DNA of 64,000 nucleotides. Source: an uncultured Halomonas sp. (GTDB lineage Bacteria; Pseudomonadota; Gammaproteobacteria; Pseudomonadales; Halomonadaceae). Of this stretch, positions 38,060 to 46,650 are shown one piece after another (positions within the stretch are counted from its first letter, which is position 1; each line of letters starts with the position of its first letter). The stretch spans positions 1-64,000 of the forward strand of contig NZ_CANLFS010000019.1 of NCBI RefSeq assembly GCF_947490095.1. The letters run 5' to 3'. A model generated the notes under the pieces. It worked only from the letters and a program-made list of their open reading frames with translations, made no database searches and had not been told where the DNA came from. The position numbers and the translations under genes were made by a program.

Positions 38060-38452
38060 TCAGGCCAGGGCGGCACGCAGTTTCTCGGCGGCCGCCGCCA
38101 GGTCGGCCGAGTCGGCCATGGGCAGGTTCTCGACCTGGATATCGCTCATCGCGTCCAGAGGCATCAGGTGGATATGCACATGGGGTACCTCCAGGCCAAC
38201 GACCAGCATGCCCACCCGCTTGCAGGGAAAGGCCACCTTGATCGCCTTGGCCAGGCGCCGCGACACCGTCATCAGATGCTGGTAGAGCGGCTCCGGCAGG
38301 TCATCCCAGTGGTCGACCTCATCCCGGGGGATCACCAGCACATGGCCCGGCCTCATCGGCTGGATGGTCATGATGACCGCGCACTGATCGTCCTCGTGCA
38401 CGAAGTGTCCCGGGATCTCGCCCTGCATGATACGGGTAAAGATGCTGGCCAT
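38060..38452 (-). CDS. HIT-family nucleotide hydrolase/transferase
   Basis: A 130-aa histidine-triad protein with HVHIHLMP (His91, His93, His95) close to the C-terminus and the N-terminal FTRIMQGEIPGHFV typical of the Hint/HinT branch. Such enzymes hydrolyse nucleoside phosphoramidates and lysyl-adenylate. The ATG is preceded by CAGGAG. An upstream in-frame extension of 34 codons lacks support. No partner gene is nearby. Confidence 0.9.
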   Translation of the reverse strand: MASIFTRIMQGEIPGHFVHEDDQCAVIMTIQPMRPGHVLVIPRDEVDHWDDLPEPLYQHLMTVSRRLAKAIKVAFPCKRVGMLVVGLEVPHVHIHLMPLDAMSDIQVENLPMADSADLAAAAEKLRAALA

Positions 38453-38605
38453 GTGGTTCTCCTGAAGATGGCAATAAAGGGAATGGATGAGACGACGATG
38501 CAATAGCCGGCGCCCGCCGTAAATAGCGACTAACGTCGCCCGCCGTGACGACATCGGGCCGGCATGCCATCCTAGGGACTTTTTCAGCCGCCGGACCCAC
38601 CTGCC

Positions 38606-39517
38606 ATGTCGCTTGCCATCAGCCTGATCGCCCCCTCATCGGTCACCGACGACGCCGCCGTCACGCACGGCATCCGCGGACTGGAGACGCTGGGCGTCCG
38701 GGTACACTGCCCCGAGCCATTGCAGCAACCTTGTCGCTACCTCGCCGGCACCCGCGACTGGCGGCTGGCCCAGCTGCACGCCGCCTATGATGACCCCGAG
38801 ACCCAGGCGGTATGGGCGATCCGCGGCGGTTACGGCGCCGCCCAACTGCTCGATGGCATCGACTGGGAGCGATTGGCCGCCAATCCCAAGCCTCTGGTGG
38901 GCTATTCCGACGTCACCGTGCTGCTCGACCACTGGCATCGCCACGGCCTGCCGGCCATCCACGGCCCGGTGATCAAGCCCGCCGCCGGCCTTCTCGATGC
39001 CGATAACGTGGCCAATCGCGAAGCCAGTCACGAAAACCGCCGGATACTGCACCACCAGTTCACCGAGACCCTGGCGCTGATTCAGCGACCCACGGCGCTC
39101 GACTACCCCATCGCCGCCTGGGGTGAGGCCCCCGCAACACTCTCCGGCCCCCTGGTGGGCGGCAACCTCACCACCCTGGCCAGCCTGACGGGCACTCCCC
39201 TGGCCTTCCAGGCGCCACCCGGGGCGCTGGTGATTCTCGAGGATGTCGGGGAGCCCTGGTATCGCCTGGAGCGCGCCCTGTGGCAACTGGTGCATGGTGG
39301 CGCCCTGGACCGTGCCGCCGCCATTTGCCTGGGTACCTTCGAGGGCTGCCCTCCCTGGGGGGACGCTTGCCTCGAGGCGATCATCGCCGAGACCCTGGCG
39401 CCACTGGACATCCCGCTCTATCACGGCCTGCCGATCGGCCATGGACGCCACAACCGTCCCTGGCGCTATGGGGCGACCGGACATATCCATCAGGGCCGCC
39501 TCGGCGTTGCGGGCTGA
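38606..39517 (+). CDS. ldcA: muramoyltetrapeptide LD-carboxypeptidase
   Basis: Peptidase of family S66, 303 aa, that removes the terminal D-Ala from recycled murein tetrapeptides in the cytoplasm. The nucleophile Ser101 lies in LVGYSDVT; the Glu in ILEDVGE and the His in GLPIGHG complete the Ser-Glu-His triad. RGGYGAAQLLDGIDW is also diagnostic. No murein-recycling partner is adjacent, but an RlpA-like wall protein follows about 200 bp later. Confidence 0.92.
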   Translation: MSLAISLIAPSSVTDDAAVTHGIRGLETLGVRVHCPEPLQQPCRYLAGTRDWRLAQLHAAYDDPETQAVWAIRGGYGAAQLLDGIDWERLAANPKPLVGYSDVTVLLDHWHRHGLPAIHGPVIKPAAGLLDADNVANREASHENRRILHHQFTETLALIQRPTALDYPIAAWGEAPATLSGPLVGGNLTTLASLTGTPLAFQAPPGALVILEDVGEPWYRLERALWQLVHGGALDRAAAICLGTFEGCPPWGDACLEAIIAETLAPLDIPLYHGLPIGHGRHNRPWRYGATGHIHQGRLGVAG

Positions 39518-39725
39518 CCGCCGGCGCCACCCGCACAAGGGGCATTAGTGCGTGCATGTCGCGAACGTGTGCTTAACGGCGCCCATCTTCGCCTTCCCTT
39601 GCCACACCTTCCCGTTGGCGGTTATTATTTGTCCAACTCGGCGAGAAGAGCCGCTCGCCTCGTGCTGACTCACGTAGCATCGTGACAGGCACACATCGCC
39701 CAAGCGACAACGTGAGGAATCATCG

Positions 39726-40112
39726 ATGGGAACCCGATCGCGCCTGTTGCTGACCTGCTGCCTGGCAGGCCTGCTGACCCTCGGCACCGCTGCCAGCGTC
39801 CATGCCCATGACGCCAGCGCCGAGACTCAGCGGGGCTACGCCTCCTTTTATCACGACAAGTTTCAGGGCCGCACCACGGCCAGCGGCGTGCCATTCGACC
39901 AGAACCAGCTCACCGCCGCTCATCGTCGGCTGCCCTTCGGCACCCAGGTCGTGGTGCAACGCCCGGACACCGGCCAGGAAGTCACGGTAGTGATCAACGA
40001 TCGTGGCCCCTTTATCAAGGGCCGCATCATCGACCTGTCCAAGCGCGCCGCCAGGCGGCTGGGCCTGATCGACATCGGCGTGGCCCCGGTCGTCATCACC
40101 CAGATCAACTGA
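39726..40112 (+). CDS. RlpA-like secreted double-psi beta-barrel protein
   Basis: A 128-aa exported protein with a signal peptide (cleavage likely after AHA near residue 27) and the RlpA/DPBB fold: RGYASFYHDKFQGRTTASGVPFD, LPFGTQVVV, and VINDRGPFIKGRIIDLSKRAA. Full-length RlpA cleaves naked glycan strands at the septum and carries a SPOR domain. This protein is a single-domain short form without SPOR and without a lipobox, so localisation and activity may differ. It ends eight bases inside the convergent argO gene. Confidence 0.85.
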   Translation: MGTRSRLLLTCCLAGLLTLGTAASVHAHDASAETQRGYASFYHDKFQGRTTASGVPFDQNQLTAAHRRLPFGTQVVVQRPDTGQEVTVVINDRGPFIKGRIIDLSKRAARRLGLIDIGVAPVVITQIN

Positions 40113-40737
40113 CTCCCGCCACGCTGGCCGACATGCCCGCACCGTTCGCCAGCTGAACCGCGATAGCGGCCATCATCACGCCGATGGCCCCATCGATGGC
40201 GCGCCACGCCGCCGGCCGCTTCAGCCAGGGCGCAAGCATGGCCCCGCCCCAGGCCAACAGGCTGAACCACAGGATCGATGCCGACCCGGCCCCGGCCAGG
40301 AAGCCGGCGGTGCTGCTCTGCTGCGCCCCTATCGCCGGAATGAGCAGCAGGGTATCCAGATAGACCTGGGGGTTGAGCAGGGTCACCGCCAGGGTGGCCA
40401 GAATCACCCGACGACGCCCCGGCAAGGCCTGCGCCTGGCCATCCAGCCCCTGGCGACCGGCGAGCGCACGCCACAGTGCCTGAATGGCCAGCCAGCCAAG
40501 AAACACCACCCCGGCCCAGCGCATCGCCTCCATCGCCTGGGGCACCGCCAACAACAGCGCACTGATGCCCAGCATACCGGCACTGAGCAGCAACAGATCG
40601 CTGGTCATGCATACCCCGGCCGACCACCAATGATGCCGCCGACGCACCGCTAGCCCCAGCACATAGGCGTTCTGGGCGCCGATTGCCATGATGATCCCGC
40701 CGCTTACCACCAGCCCGGTCAAATAGCTTTCCAGCAT
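40105..40737 (-). CDS. argO: LysE/ArgO-type amino acid exporter
   Basis: A 210-aa inner membrane protein with about six hydrophobic helices and the LysE-family start LTGLVVSGGIIMAIGAQNAYVL, followed by TLLNPQVYLDTL. It exports arginine or lysine when cytoplasmic pools rise. The divergent LysR gene next to it is of the ArgP/LysG type, the usual regulator. The start MLESYLTGL at 40737 begins at the first helix. Its 3' end overlaps the rlpA-like gene tail to tail by eight bases. Confidence 0.9.
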   Translation of the reverse strand: MLESYLTGLVVSGGIIMAIGAQNAYVLGLAVRRRHHWWSAGVCMTSDLLLLSAGMLGISALLLAVPQAMEAMRWAGVVFLGWLAIQALWRALAGRQGLDGQAQALPGRRRVILATLAVTLLNPQVYLDTLLLIPAIGAQQSSTAGFLAGAGSASILWFSLLAWGGAMLAPWLKRPAAWRAIDGAIGVMMAAIAVQLANGAGMSASVAGVS

Positions 40738-40864
40738 CGGCCATGCTCCTGTCTCGTTGATGATAACGGCAAGACTAGCCGATGCCATCCATGCGGAAAA
40801 ATCATCCTGTTAATACCACATCACTTTTTCTTATGATGAGACCATCACCAGGCCTCGGAGAGCC

Positions 40865-41737
40865 ATGATGCTGGACTACAAGCTGCTGGAGGCCCTGGCG
40901 GCCGTCGTGGAGTGCGGCGGTTTCGAGCGCGCCGGAGATGCCCTGGGGCTATCGCAATCGGCGATCTCCCAGCGCATTCGCACCCTGGAGATTCGCCTGG
41001 GGCAACCCGTACTGGTACGTACCCCGGCGCCGACCCCTACCCCGGTGGGCCGACAACTGCTCAACCATGCCCAGCGAGTACAGCTGCTCGAACGCGACCT
41101 GCGCCAGGCATTGCCGACCCTGGAAGGCGAGGCACCGCGGCTGCGCATCGCGGTCAATGCCGACAGCCTGGTGACCTGGTGGGCCGAGGCCGTGGGGGCT
41201 CTCTGCCAGGAAGAAGGTGTGGTACTCGACCTGGTGGTGGAGGATCAGGATATTAGCCTGCGTCGACTGCGCGACGGCGATGTGGCCGCCTGCCTGTGCG
41301 CCAGCCCACACCCCATCGCCGGGGCCCGCGCCCTGCCACTGGGCAGGATGAGCTACCTGCCGCTGGCCACGCCCGCCTATCGCCGGCGTCACTTCCCCGA
41401 GGGTCCTACCGCCGATGCCTTCCGCCACGCGCCGGCCATCGTCTTCGGGCCCCACGACCAGCTGCAACACCGCTTCCTGGCCGAGTGCGGCTATCGTGGC
41501 CCCTTTCCCTACCACCTCTGCCCCGCCTCCGAAGGCTTCGTGCGGCTGGCCCTGGCCGGCCTGGGCTACGGCATGGTCCCGCGCATGCAGGTAGAGGCGT
41601 GGCTGACAAGCGGCGAGCTGGTCAGCATCGTCCCGGGGCAGGAGCTGAAGGTGCCGCTCTACTGGCACAGCTGGCGCCACAGCGGCCGGCTGGTCGAGAG
41701 ACTGACCGCGGCACTGGGCGCGGTCAGGCTGGTGTGA
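40865..41737 (+). CDS. argP: LysR-type regulator ArgP/LysG
   Basis: A 290-aa LysR regulator: N-terminal helix-turn-helix (YKLLEALAAVVECGGFERAG, then SQSAISQRIRTLE), then the ligand domain with LRIAVNADSLVTWW, RCL-like ACLCASPHPI, and the GLGYGMVPRMQVE segment, all characteristic of ArgP. It senses lysine and arginine and controls the exporter. It starts with two ATG codons in tandem. The 127-bp gap to argO contains an AT-rich stretch around 40815-40840 (TTTTTCTTATGATGAG) that could carry its binding sites. Confidence 0.92.
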   Translation: MMLDYKLLEALAAVVECGGFERAGDALGLSQSAISQRIRTLEIRLGQPVLVRTPAPTPTPVGRQLLNHAQRVQLLERDLRQALPTLEGEAPRLRIAVNADSLVTWWAEAVGALCQEEGVVLDLVVEDQDISLRRLRDGDVAACLCASPHPIAGARALPLGRMSYLPLATPAYRRRHFPEGPTADAFRHAPAIVFGPHDQLQHRFLAECGYRGPFPYHLCPASEGFVRLALAGLGYGMVPRMQVEAWLTSGELVSIVPGQELKVPLYWHSWRHSGRLVERLTAALGAVRLV

Positions 41738-41748
41738 TTCAGCGCCTC

Positions 41749-42630
41749 TCACTCATTGTCGGTGTCGCCAAGCTTGTCCTGGGTACGGGACTCGAAGTCG
41801 CCGGCAGCGTGGCGCTCGTGCAGCTGCATCTCCGGCTCACCGAAGGTGCGGTTGACCATGCGGCCGCGCTGCACCGCGGGGCGCGCATCGATCTCCCGGG
41901 CCCAACGCTGCACGTTGGTGTATTCCTGGACCTGCAGGAACTCGCCGGCATCGTAGAGCCGGCCCAGCACCAGCTGTCCATACCAGGGCCAGTTGGCCAT
42001 ATCGGCAATGGTATAGGCGTCGCCGGCCAGATAGCGGTTCTCGGCCAGGTGGCGGTCCAGCACATCGAGCTGGCGCTTGGTCTCCATGGCGTAGCGGTCG
42101 ATGGGATATTCGAGTTTCTCCGGCGCATAGGCGTAGAAGTGGCCGAAGCCCCCGCCCAGGAAGGGCGCGCTGCCCATCTGCCAGAACAGCCAGTTCAGGG
42201 TCTCGGTGCGGGCGACATGCTCGCTCGGCAGGAACTCGCCGAACCTCTCCGCCAGGTAGAGCAGGATGGAGCCAGACTCGAATACCCGGGTGGGCGGATT
42301 GGTGGAATGATCCAGCAGGGCCGGGATCTTGGAGTTGGGATTCGCCTCCACGAAACCGCTACCGAACTGGTCGCCATCGCCGATGCGGATCAGCCAGGCG
42401 TCGTACTCGGCGTTCTGATGACCCAACGCCAGCAGCTCCTCGAACATCACCGTGGCCTTGACCCCGTTGGGGGTGGCCAGCGAGTAGAGCTGGAAGGGGT
42501 GCTGGCCGACCGGCAGCGGCTTCTCGTGGGTCGGCCCGGCGACCGGGCGGTTGGTGCTGGCGAAGGCGCCACCGCTGGGCTGCTCCCACTTCCACACTCT
42601 GGGCGGCACATACTGATTCTGTTCGCTCAT
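41749..42630 (-). CDS. yghU: glutathione-dependent disulfide-bond oxidoreductase YghU
   Basis: Glutathione S-transferase-fold enzyme, 293 aa (E. coli 288). Nu-class YghU features are present: N-terminal extension QNQYVPPRVWKWEQPSGGAFASTNRP, thioredoxin-like domain with PNSKIPALLDH and FESGSILLYLAE, and a helical C-terminal domain with AGDAYTIADMANWPW. It binds two glutathiones and reduces disulfides. The ATG follows CAGGAG. It converges on argP with an 11-bp gap. Confidence 0.93.
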   Translation of the reverse strand: MSEQNQYVPPRVWKWEQPSGGAFASTNRPVAGPTHEKPLPVGQHPFQLYSLATPNGVKATVMFEELLALGHQNAEYDAWLIRIGDGDQFGSGFVEANPNSKIPALLDHSTNPPTRVFESGSILLYLAERFGEFLPSEHVARTETLNWLFWQMGSAPFLGGGFGHFYAYAPEKLEYPIDRYAMETKRQLDVLDRHLAENRYLAGDAYTIADMANWPWYGQLVLGRLYDAGEFLQVQEYTNVQRWAREIDARPAVQRGRMVNRTFGEPEMQLHERHAAGDFESRTQDKLGDTDNE

Positions 42631-42870
42631 GCTGACTCCTGGTGGCGAAGCCGCCCCGGCTATCGGCGGCGGCGTGTGAGACTCCGACAAACGATAGCGG
42701 GTTAAGGTTTCGAATTCGAGCCGGCGAGACCGGTCGCCTCCATGTTTCACTAATAAGCGTGATGGACAACGCCTACACCCGCCGTAGGAAAAGGCCGATA
42801 ACACCCAGGGCGCACTTGGCTAGGGTGAAGGAAACACCGCGGGTCAGAGAAGATGTCCCGGGAGGGTCTT

Positions 42871-43410
42871 ATGCGTCCCGCTTCGACACCGTCGGACAGC
42901 CGGCACCACGAACATCTCGGCTTTACGTTGATCGAGCTGGTCGTGGCCATCGCCGTGCTGGCCATCCTGGTCACCTGGGCGGTCCCCGGCTTCCAGCAGT
43001 TTAGCGCACGCAATGAAGTAGTCGCCGAGGTGATGCGGCTCAAGAGCGCGCTGTCCATGGCCCGCAGCGCGGCCATTACCCGCCGCCGCACCATCACACT
43101 CTGCCCGAGTGTGGATATGCACCAGTGCCAGATCCGCAATAACGCCGACGGCCAGGCCTGGCTGGCGACCCTGGCCATTTTCGAAGACACCGGCGAGTCT
43201 GAATACACCCTGTTGCACACGCTTGGCGAGAGCCGGCTACCCACACTCACCTATCGCAACGATAATCGCCCGGTGCGCTACGATGCCCTGGGCCGCTCCG
43301 GCGGGTATAACGGCACCTTCCGCCTATGTGGACGCCTGACGTCTGGCGCCAAGGTGATCGTCAATAATACCGGGAGGGTGCGAGTGGAATCGGGCAGGCC
43401 GGGATGCTGA
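42871..43410 (+). CDS. fimT: minor pseudopilin FimT/GspH family
   Basis: A type IV pilus or secretion pseudopilin of about 179 aa with prepilin leader ending in G^FTLIELVVAIAVLAIL (Glu5 present) and a C-terminal beta domain with CPSVDMHQC. GspH/FimT proteins prime pilus assembly and, in some species, bind DNA during natural transformation. The ATG at 42871 has GGGAGGG five bases upstream; another ATG at 42853 is possible. It is on the opposite strand and convergent to the other minor pilin genes, which is unusual. Confidence 0.85.
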   Translation: MRPASTPSDSRHHEHLGFTLIELVVAIAVLAILVTWAVPGFQQFSARNEVVAEVMRLKSALSMARSAAITRRRTITLCPSVDMHQCQIRNNADGQAWLATLAIFEDTGESEYTLLHTLGESRLPTLTYRNDNRPVRYDALGRSGGYNGTFRLCGRLTSGAKVIVNNTGRVRVESGRPGC

Positions 43411-43439
43411 GTATCTCAGGGGCAGCCGACGGCTCCCTG

Positions 43440-44003
43440 TTAATGCCAGCCGCTTATTCCGGGTCGTTCGGCATCACTCGCCTCGCCTGCATCAGGCGGC
43501 GCCATCCTGACAAACACCGGTCCACCCTCCGCCATGCCACCCTCGACGGCCCCCATGGCGATAATATAGCGACCCTCTTGCAGGCCAAGGTGGTCCCCGG
43601 ATATCGCCACATGGCATGCACCCCCCGAGTCATCGCCCAGCATATGGCAATGACTGTCATTTTCCGTGTCGGCAGCGACCCCATGAAACGCCTTCCACCC
43701 GAAGCCGCTCGAGAGCTCATCCGTACCGAAGTCCTTCCATGCCTCTTTCTCACCCAGCATGCCATAGAGCGCCGACGCCGCGTTTTCCGCACGCATCTGC
43801 GCCTCGGCCGCGGCCCTGTAGTTCCCCGCCAATCGCTCATCGATCTGCGCAGACCGCATGCTGGCAAGCCCGATCATCAGTGACACCGTCAAGAACAGGA
43901 GCACGATGATCAGCGCCGCGCCACGCTGCTTCCTTATCGCCAGGCCCCCGGTAGCCTTCGTAAGCATCTCCTGCCGATGGCCCGTCATGATGTGGCCCGT
44001 CAT
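43440..44003 (-). CDS. pilX: minor pilin PilX
   Basis: A 187-aa minor pilin. The N-terminal helix reads RGAALIIVLLFLTVSLMIGL, with the PilX signature of no Glu at position 5, and the conserved ERLAGNYR-like segment (QIDERLAGNYRAAAEAQ) follows. PilX sits in the pilus tip complex with PilV, PilW, FimU/T and PilY1. Its ATG overlaps the pilW stop codon (ATGA), and several further in-frame ATGs lie within 15 codons, so the exact start is open. Confidence 0.85.
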   Translation of the reverse strand: MTGHIMTGHRQEMLTKATGGLAIRKQRGAALIIVLLFLTVSLMIGLASMRSAQIDERLAGNYRAAAEAQMRAENAASALYGMLGEKEAWKDFGTDELSSGFGWKAFHGVAADTENDSHCHMLGDDSGGACHVAISGDHLGLQEGRYIIAMGAVEGGMAEGGPVFVRMAPPDAGEASDAERPGISGWH

Positions 44004-44599
44004 GGCGCTACGGCCTCGGTTCGATTGACGGCAAGAAACGTCAAGGTATCCGGTGCGACATCCTCGCCGATGGACATCAAACGCAGCGTAATCTGCAATA
44101 CCCCCTCGTCCCACCGCCTGTCATCCACGACGAAGCCCGGACCGGGGGTGCCGACATCCGGGCCGATAAAACCACCCACGAGTTCCTGGTAGCCCCCACC
44201 ACGCGCCACATCCGCACATCGCGCCACTTCCACCGCCATAAACCACGCGACGTCACCGGCCACCTCTCTCTCCTGGAGCTTGTAATTCTTCAGCACTTCA
44301 TCGCCGGGGGCACAGTGGGTCAAGGCGTCGCCACGATTCTCGACAGCGAGGCTAAGGACGGCGTCACCGCTGGCGTCTGTACTCCAGCTTGAACGGCTCC
44401 AGACGGCACGGCGTATATCTCGCAGCAGCGTTTCCGTCACAAGGTTCACTGCCGCCTGCTCCTCTCCGAGCGTCTCGACATGACGACTCGTCTGGAGGAC
44501 CGTCAAGAAAATCCGACCGGCACCCAGCATGATGACCAATCCGATCACCATGGCCACCAGCAGCTCAATCAGCGAAAAGCCAGCATGACGCTTGGTCAT
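44000..44599 (-). CDS. pilW: minor pilin PilW
   Basis: A 199-aa minor pilin with a short leader (MTKRHAG^FSLIELLVAMVIGL) and a large beta-rich globular domain typical of PilW. It is translationally coupled to pilV upstream and pilX downstream through ATGA overlaps. PilW links the tip complex to the major pilin shaft. The globular domain is shorter than in Pseudomonas aeruginosa PilW (about 270 aa). Confidence 0.85.
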   Translation of the reverse strand: MTKRHAGFSLIELLVAMVIGLVIMLGAGRIFLTVLQTSRHVETLGEEQAAVNLVTETLLRDIRRAVWSRSSWSTDASGDAVLSLAVENRGDALTHCAPGDEVLKNYKLQEREVAGDVAWFMAVEVARCADVARGGGYQELVGGFIGPDVGTPGPGFVVDDRRWDEGVLQITLRLMSIGEDVAPDTLTFLAVNRTEAVAP

Positions 44600-45060
44600 T
44601 CTCCCTCCGGCAAGCGAATCGCATAGACGAAGGACGCTTCCGTGCTTCCAAACCGCCTCTCGTCCCAAGCCACCGTTATCTTGAACTCGCACTCGAGGCT
44701 TGCCTGTTCCAGGGCGCTTTTCATGAAGCCTGGCAAGGCGGCCGTGACGCCACTGCCGCCGGCCCAGTGTGCCCTCCACGCACGCTCCACGCCGTCAACT
44801 CGCCCAGCGGGGCAGGCAGGCACGCCGGGGAGGCCCGCCACTTCTGCCCATAATCTTTCCCGGGCATCCTGAGCCGCAAGGGAGGCGACCGAGCGCTGAT
44901 AGGCGGCGTGCGCTCCCTGCAGGGCCCTAAGCTCCATGGCGGCGACTCCCAGCAGCCCGATGGACAACACGACCAGCGCCACCAGCGCTTCGACCAGCGT
45001 GAAGCCGGCGCAGCGCCTGGCGAAGGAGCCCTTAGTCACCACCGTCCACCTCGCTGCCAT
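44596..45060 (-). CDS. pilV: minor pilin PilV (GspI-like)
   Basis: A pseudopilin of about 154 aa with leader ending CAG^FTLVEALVALVVLSIGLLG, Glu5 present, followed by the PilV-type AAMELRALQ segment. Start choice is uncertain: ATG 45060 (GAAAGG upstream), GTG codons near 45042 (GAGG upstream, leader of usual length), or TTG 45096. Its stop overlaps the pilW start. It follows pilE on the same strand. Confidence 0.83.
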   Translation of the reverse strand: MAARWTVVTKGSFARRCAGFTLVEALVALVVLSIGLLGVAAMELRALQGAHAAYQRSVASLAAQDARERLWAEVAGLPGVPACPAGRVDGVERAWRAHWAGGSGVTAALPGFMKSALEQASLECEFKITVAWDERRFGSTEASFVYAIRLPEGE

Positions 45061-45154
45061 TCGGGCGAGCCTTTCGATGCGCTGAAGGCTCTTCAAGACG
45101 CTCCATCAAGTCACCGGCCTCCTCGCGAATAAACGCCTCATCAGGAAGGGTCAC
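45032..45154 (-). CDS. possible 40-aa small protein between pilE and pilV
   Basis: An open frame of 41 codons starts at GTG 45154, nine codons after... just past the pilE stop and in the pilE frame, and ends inside the pilV start region. It is acidic: PDEAFIREE, GDLMERLEEP and a C-terminal GSEVDGGD. It could be a genuine small gene, a residue of a lost gene between pilE and pilV (pilY1/pilY2 occupy this place in Pseudomonas), or chance. There is no clear ribosome binding site. Confidence 0.25.
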   Translation of the reverse strand: MTLPDEAFIREEAGDLMERLEEPSAHRKARPNGSEVDGGD

Positions 45155-45163
45155 CAGGAAGAC

Positions 45164-45595
45164 TCACCAACAGTCGGCGGGCCCTCTCCTGCCCAGGCCA
45201 TCGAGGGTCAGGTCGGCATCGCAGCCATCGTCACGAGCCGTCTTCGCCGTGATGATAAACCCGGCATCAGCGTCTTCGGTGTAATCGATAGCATAGCTTC
45301 GATCGGGAGAGGCGGCGGTGATGGCACAGTCAGCATAATGATATTGGCGGGTATGGCAGCGCTCCAGCTCACCCGCGGCGATATGCAGGCCGGCATGGGC
45401 GTCAACACGCAGGGAGCGCGCCATATAACTCTGGTAGCGGGGCACCGCGATCGATGCCAGGATCGCGATGACAGCCACCACCAGCAAGATGTCGATCAGC
45501 GTAAAGCCACCGACATGACCGGGGTTGCCGACACGACGGGATTGCCTGGCACGACACCCGGCAAGGGACACGCAAGACGCCTCTCGATGGGTCAC
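45164..45595 (-). CDS. pilE: PilE-like type IV pilin with Asp at position 5
   Basis: A 143-aa pilin-like protein. After an unusually long leader (about 30 residues) the processed N-terminus is G^FTLIDILLVVAVIAILASIAVP. The almost invariant Glu5 is Asp here. The conserved YQSYMARS segment and a C-terminal Cys pair (DDGCDAD, PADCW) follow, as in PilE minor pilins. It heads the pilE-pilV-pilW-pilX run. A shorter leader from an internal start cannot be excluded. Confidence 0.82.
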   Translation of the reverse strand: MTHREASCVSLAGCRARQSRRVGNPGHVGGFTLIDILLVVAVIAILASIAVPRYQSYMARSLRVDAHAGLHIAAGELERCHTRQYHYADCAITAASPDRSYAIDYTEDADAGFIITAKTARDDGCDADLTLDGLGRRGPADCW

Positions 45596-45696
45596 GACGC
45601 TCCTCCCGACGCCACCACGCGTTTACCACAGGCTTCAACAAGAACGCCGCCGTGATGCATCACGGCGGCGCTCGAGTCGTTAGGCCTGGTTCGGCG

Positions 45697-46650
45697 CTAC
45701 TCGCTGACGATCACACGCTCGCGCAATTCACGGGGCATGGAGAAGGTGATGGTCTCCTCGCGGCCGGCGAGCTCCTCGGGGGCACTGGCGCCGAGGCTCT
45801 GCAGTCGCTCGATCACGCCCTTCACCAGCACCTCCGGGGCGCTGGCACCGGCGGTGACGCCGATGGTCCTGACGCCATCGAGCCAGGCCGGGTCGACCTG
45901 GTCGGCGCTATCCACCAGGTAGGCGGGGGCGCCGACCCGCTCGGAGAGCTCACGCAATCGGTTGGAGTTGGAACTGTTGGGGCTGCCCACCACCAGCACC
46001 AGATCCGAGCCTTCGGCCAGCTCGCGTACGGCATCCTGACGGTTCTGAGTAGCGTAGCAGATATCATCCTTGCGCGGCCCCTGGATCGCCGGGAACCGGT
46101 CCCGCAGGGCGTCGATCACCCTGGCGGTATCATCCATGGAGAGGGTCGTCTGGGTGACGAAGGCGAGCCGGCTCGGGTCCTTCACCTCGAGCCTGGCGAC
46201 GTCATTCTCGTCCTCCACCAGGTAGATGGCGCCACCATCAGAGGTGTCATAGCGCCCCATGGTGCCCTCCACCTCGGGGTGGCCGGCATGGCCGATCAGC
46301 ACGCACTCCTGGCCGCGACGAGCGTAACGCAGCACCTCCAGGTGCACCTTGGTCACCAGCGGGCAGGTGGCATCGAACACCTTGAGGCCACGCCGCTCGG
46401 CCTCCTCCTGGACGGCGCGGGAGACGCCGTGGGCGGAGAAGATCACGATGACGTTGTCGGGCACTTCGTGGAGTTCCTCGACGAAGACCGCCCCCCTCTC
46501 CCGCAGGCTATCTACCACGAAGCGATTGTGGACCACCTCATGGCGGACATAGATCGGCGGACCGAACACATCCAGGGCACTGTTGACGATGTCGATGGCG
46601 CGATCGACGCCGGCGCAGAATCCGCGGGGATTGGCGAGCCTGATTTGCAT
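45697..46650 (-). CDS. ispH: 4-hydroxy-3-methylbut-2-enyl diphosphate reductase
   Basis: Last enzyme of the MEP isoprenoid pathway, an iron-sulfur protein giving IPP and DMAPP. The 317 aa have the three cluster ligands Cys12 (NPRGFCAGV), Cys96 ([10 protein letters not shown]) and Cys198 ([10 protein letters not shown]), plus SAHGVS and GxPNSSNS ([12 protein letters not shown]). In most gammaproteobacteria ispH directly follows fkpB; here a 5-kb cassette separates them. The start [10 protein letters not shown] is the family N-terminus. Confidence 0.97.
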   Translation of the reverse strand: MQIRLANPRGFCAGVDRAIDIVNSALDVFGPPIYVRHEVVHNRFVVDSLRERGAVFVEELHEVPDNVIVIFSAHGVSRAVQEEAERRGLKVFDATCPLVTKVHLEVLRYARRGQECVLIGHAGHPEVEGTMGRYDTSDGGAIYLVEDENDVARLEVKDPSRLAFVTQTTLSMDDTARVIDALRDRFPAIQGPRKDDICYATQNRQDAVRELAEGSDLVLVVGSPNSSNSNRLRELSERVGAPAYLVDSADQVDPAWLDGVRTIGVTAGASAPEVLVKGVIERLQSLGASAPEELAGREETITFSMPRELRERVIVSE

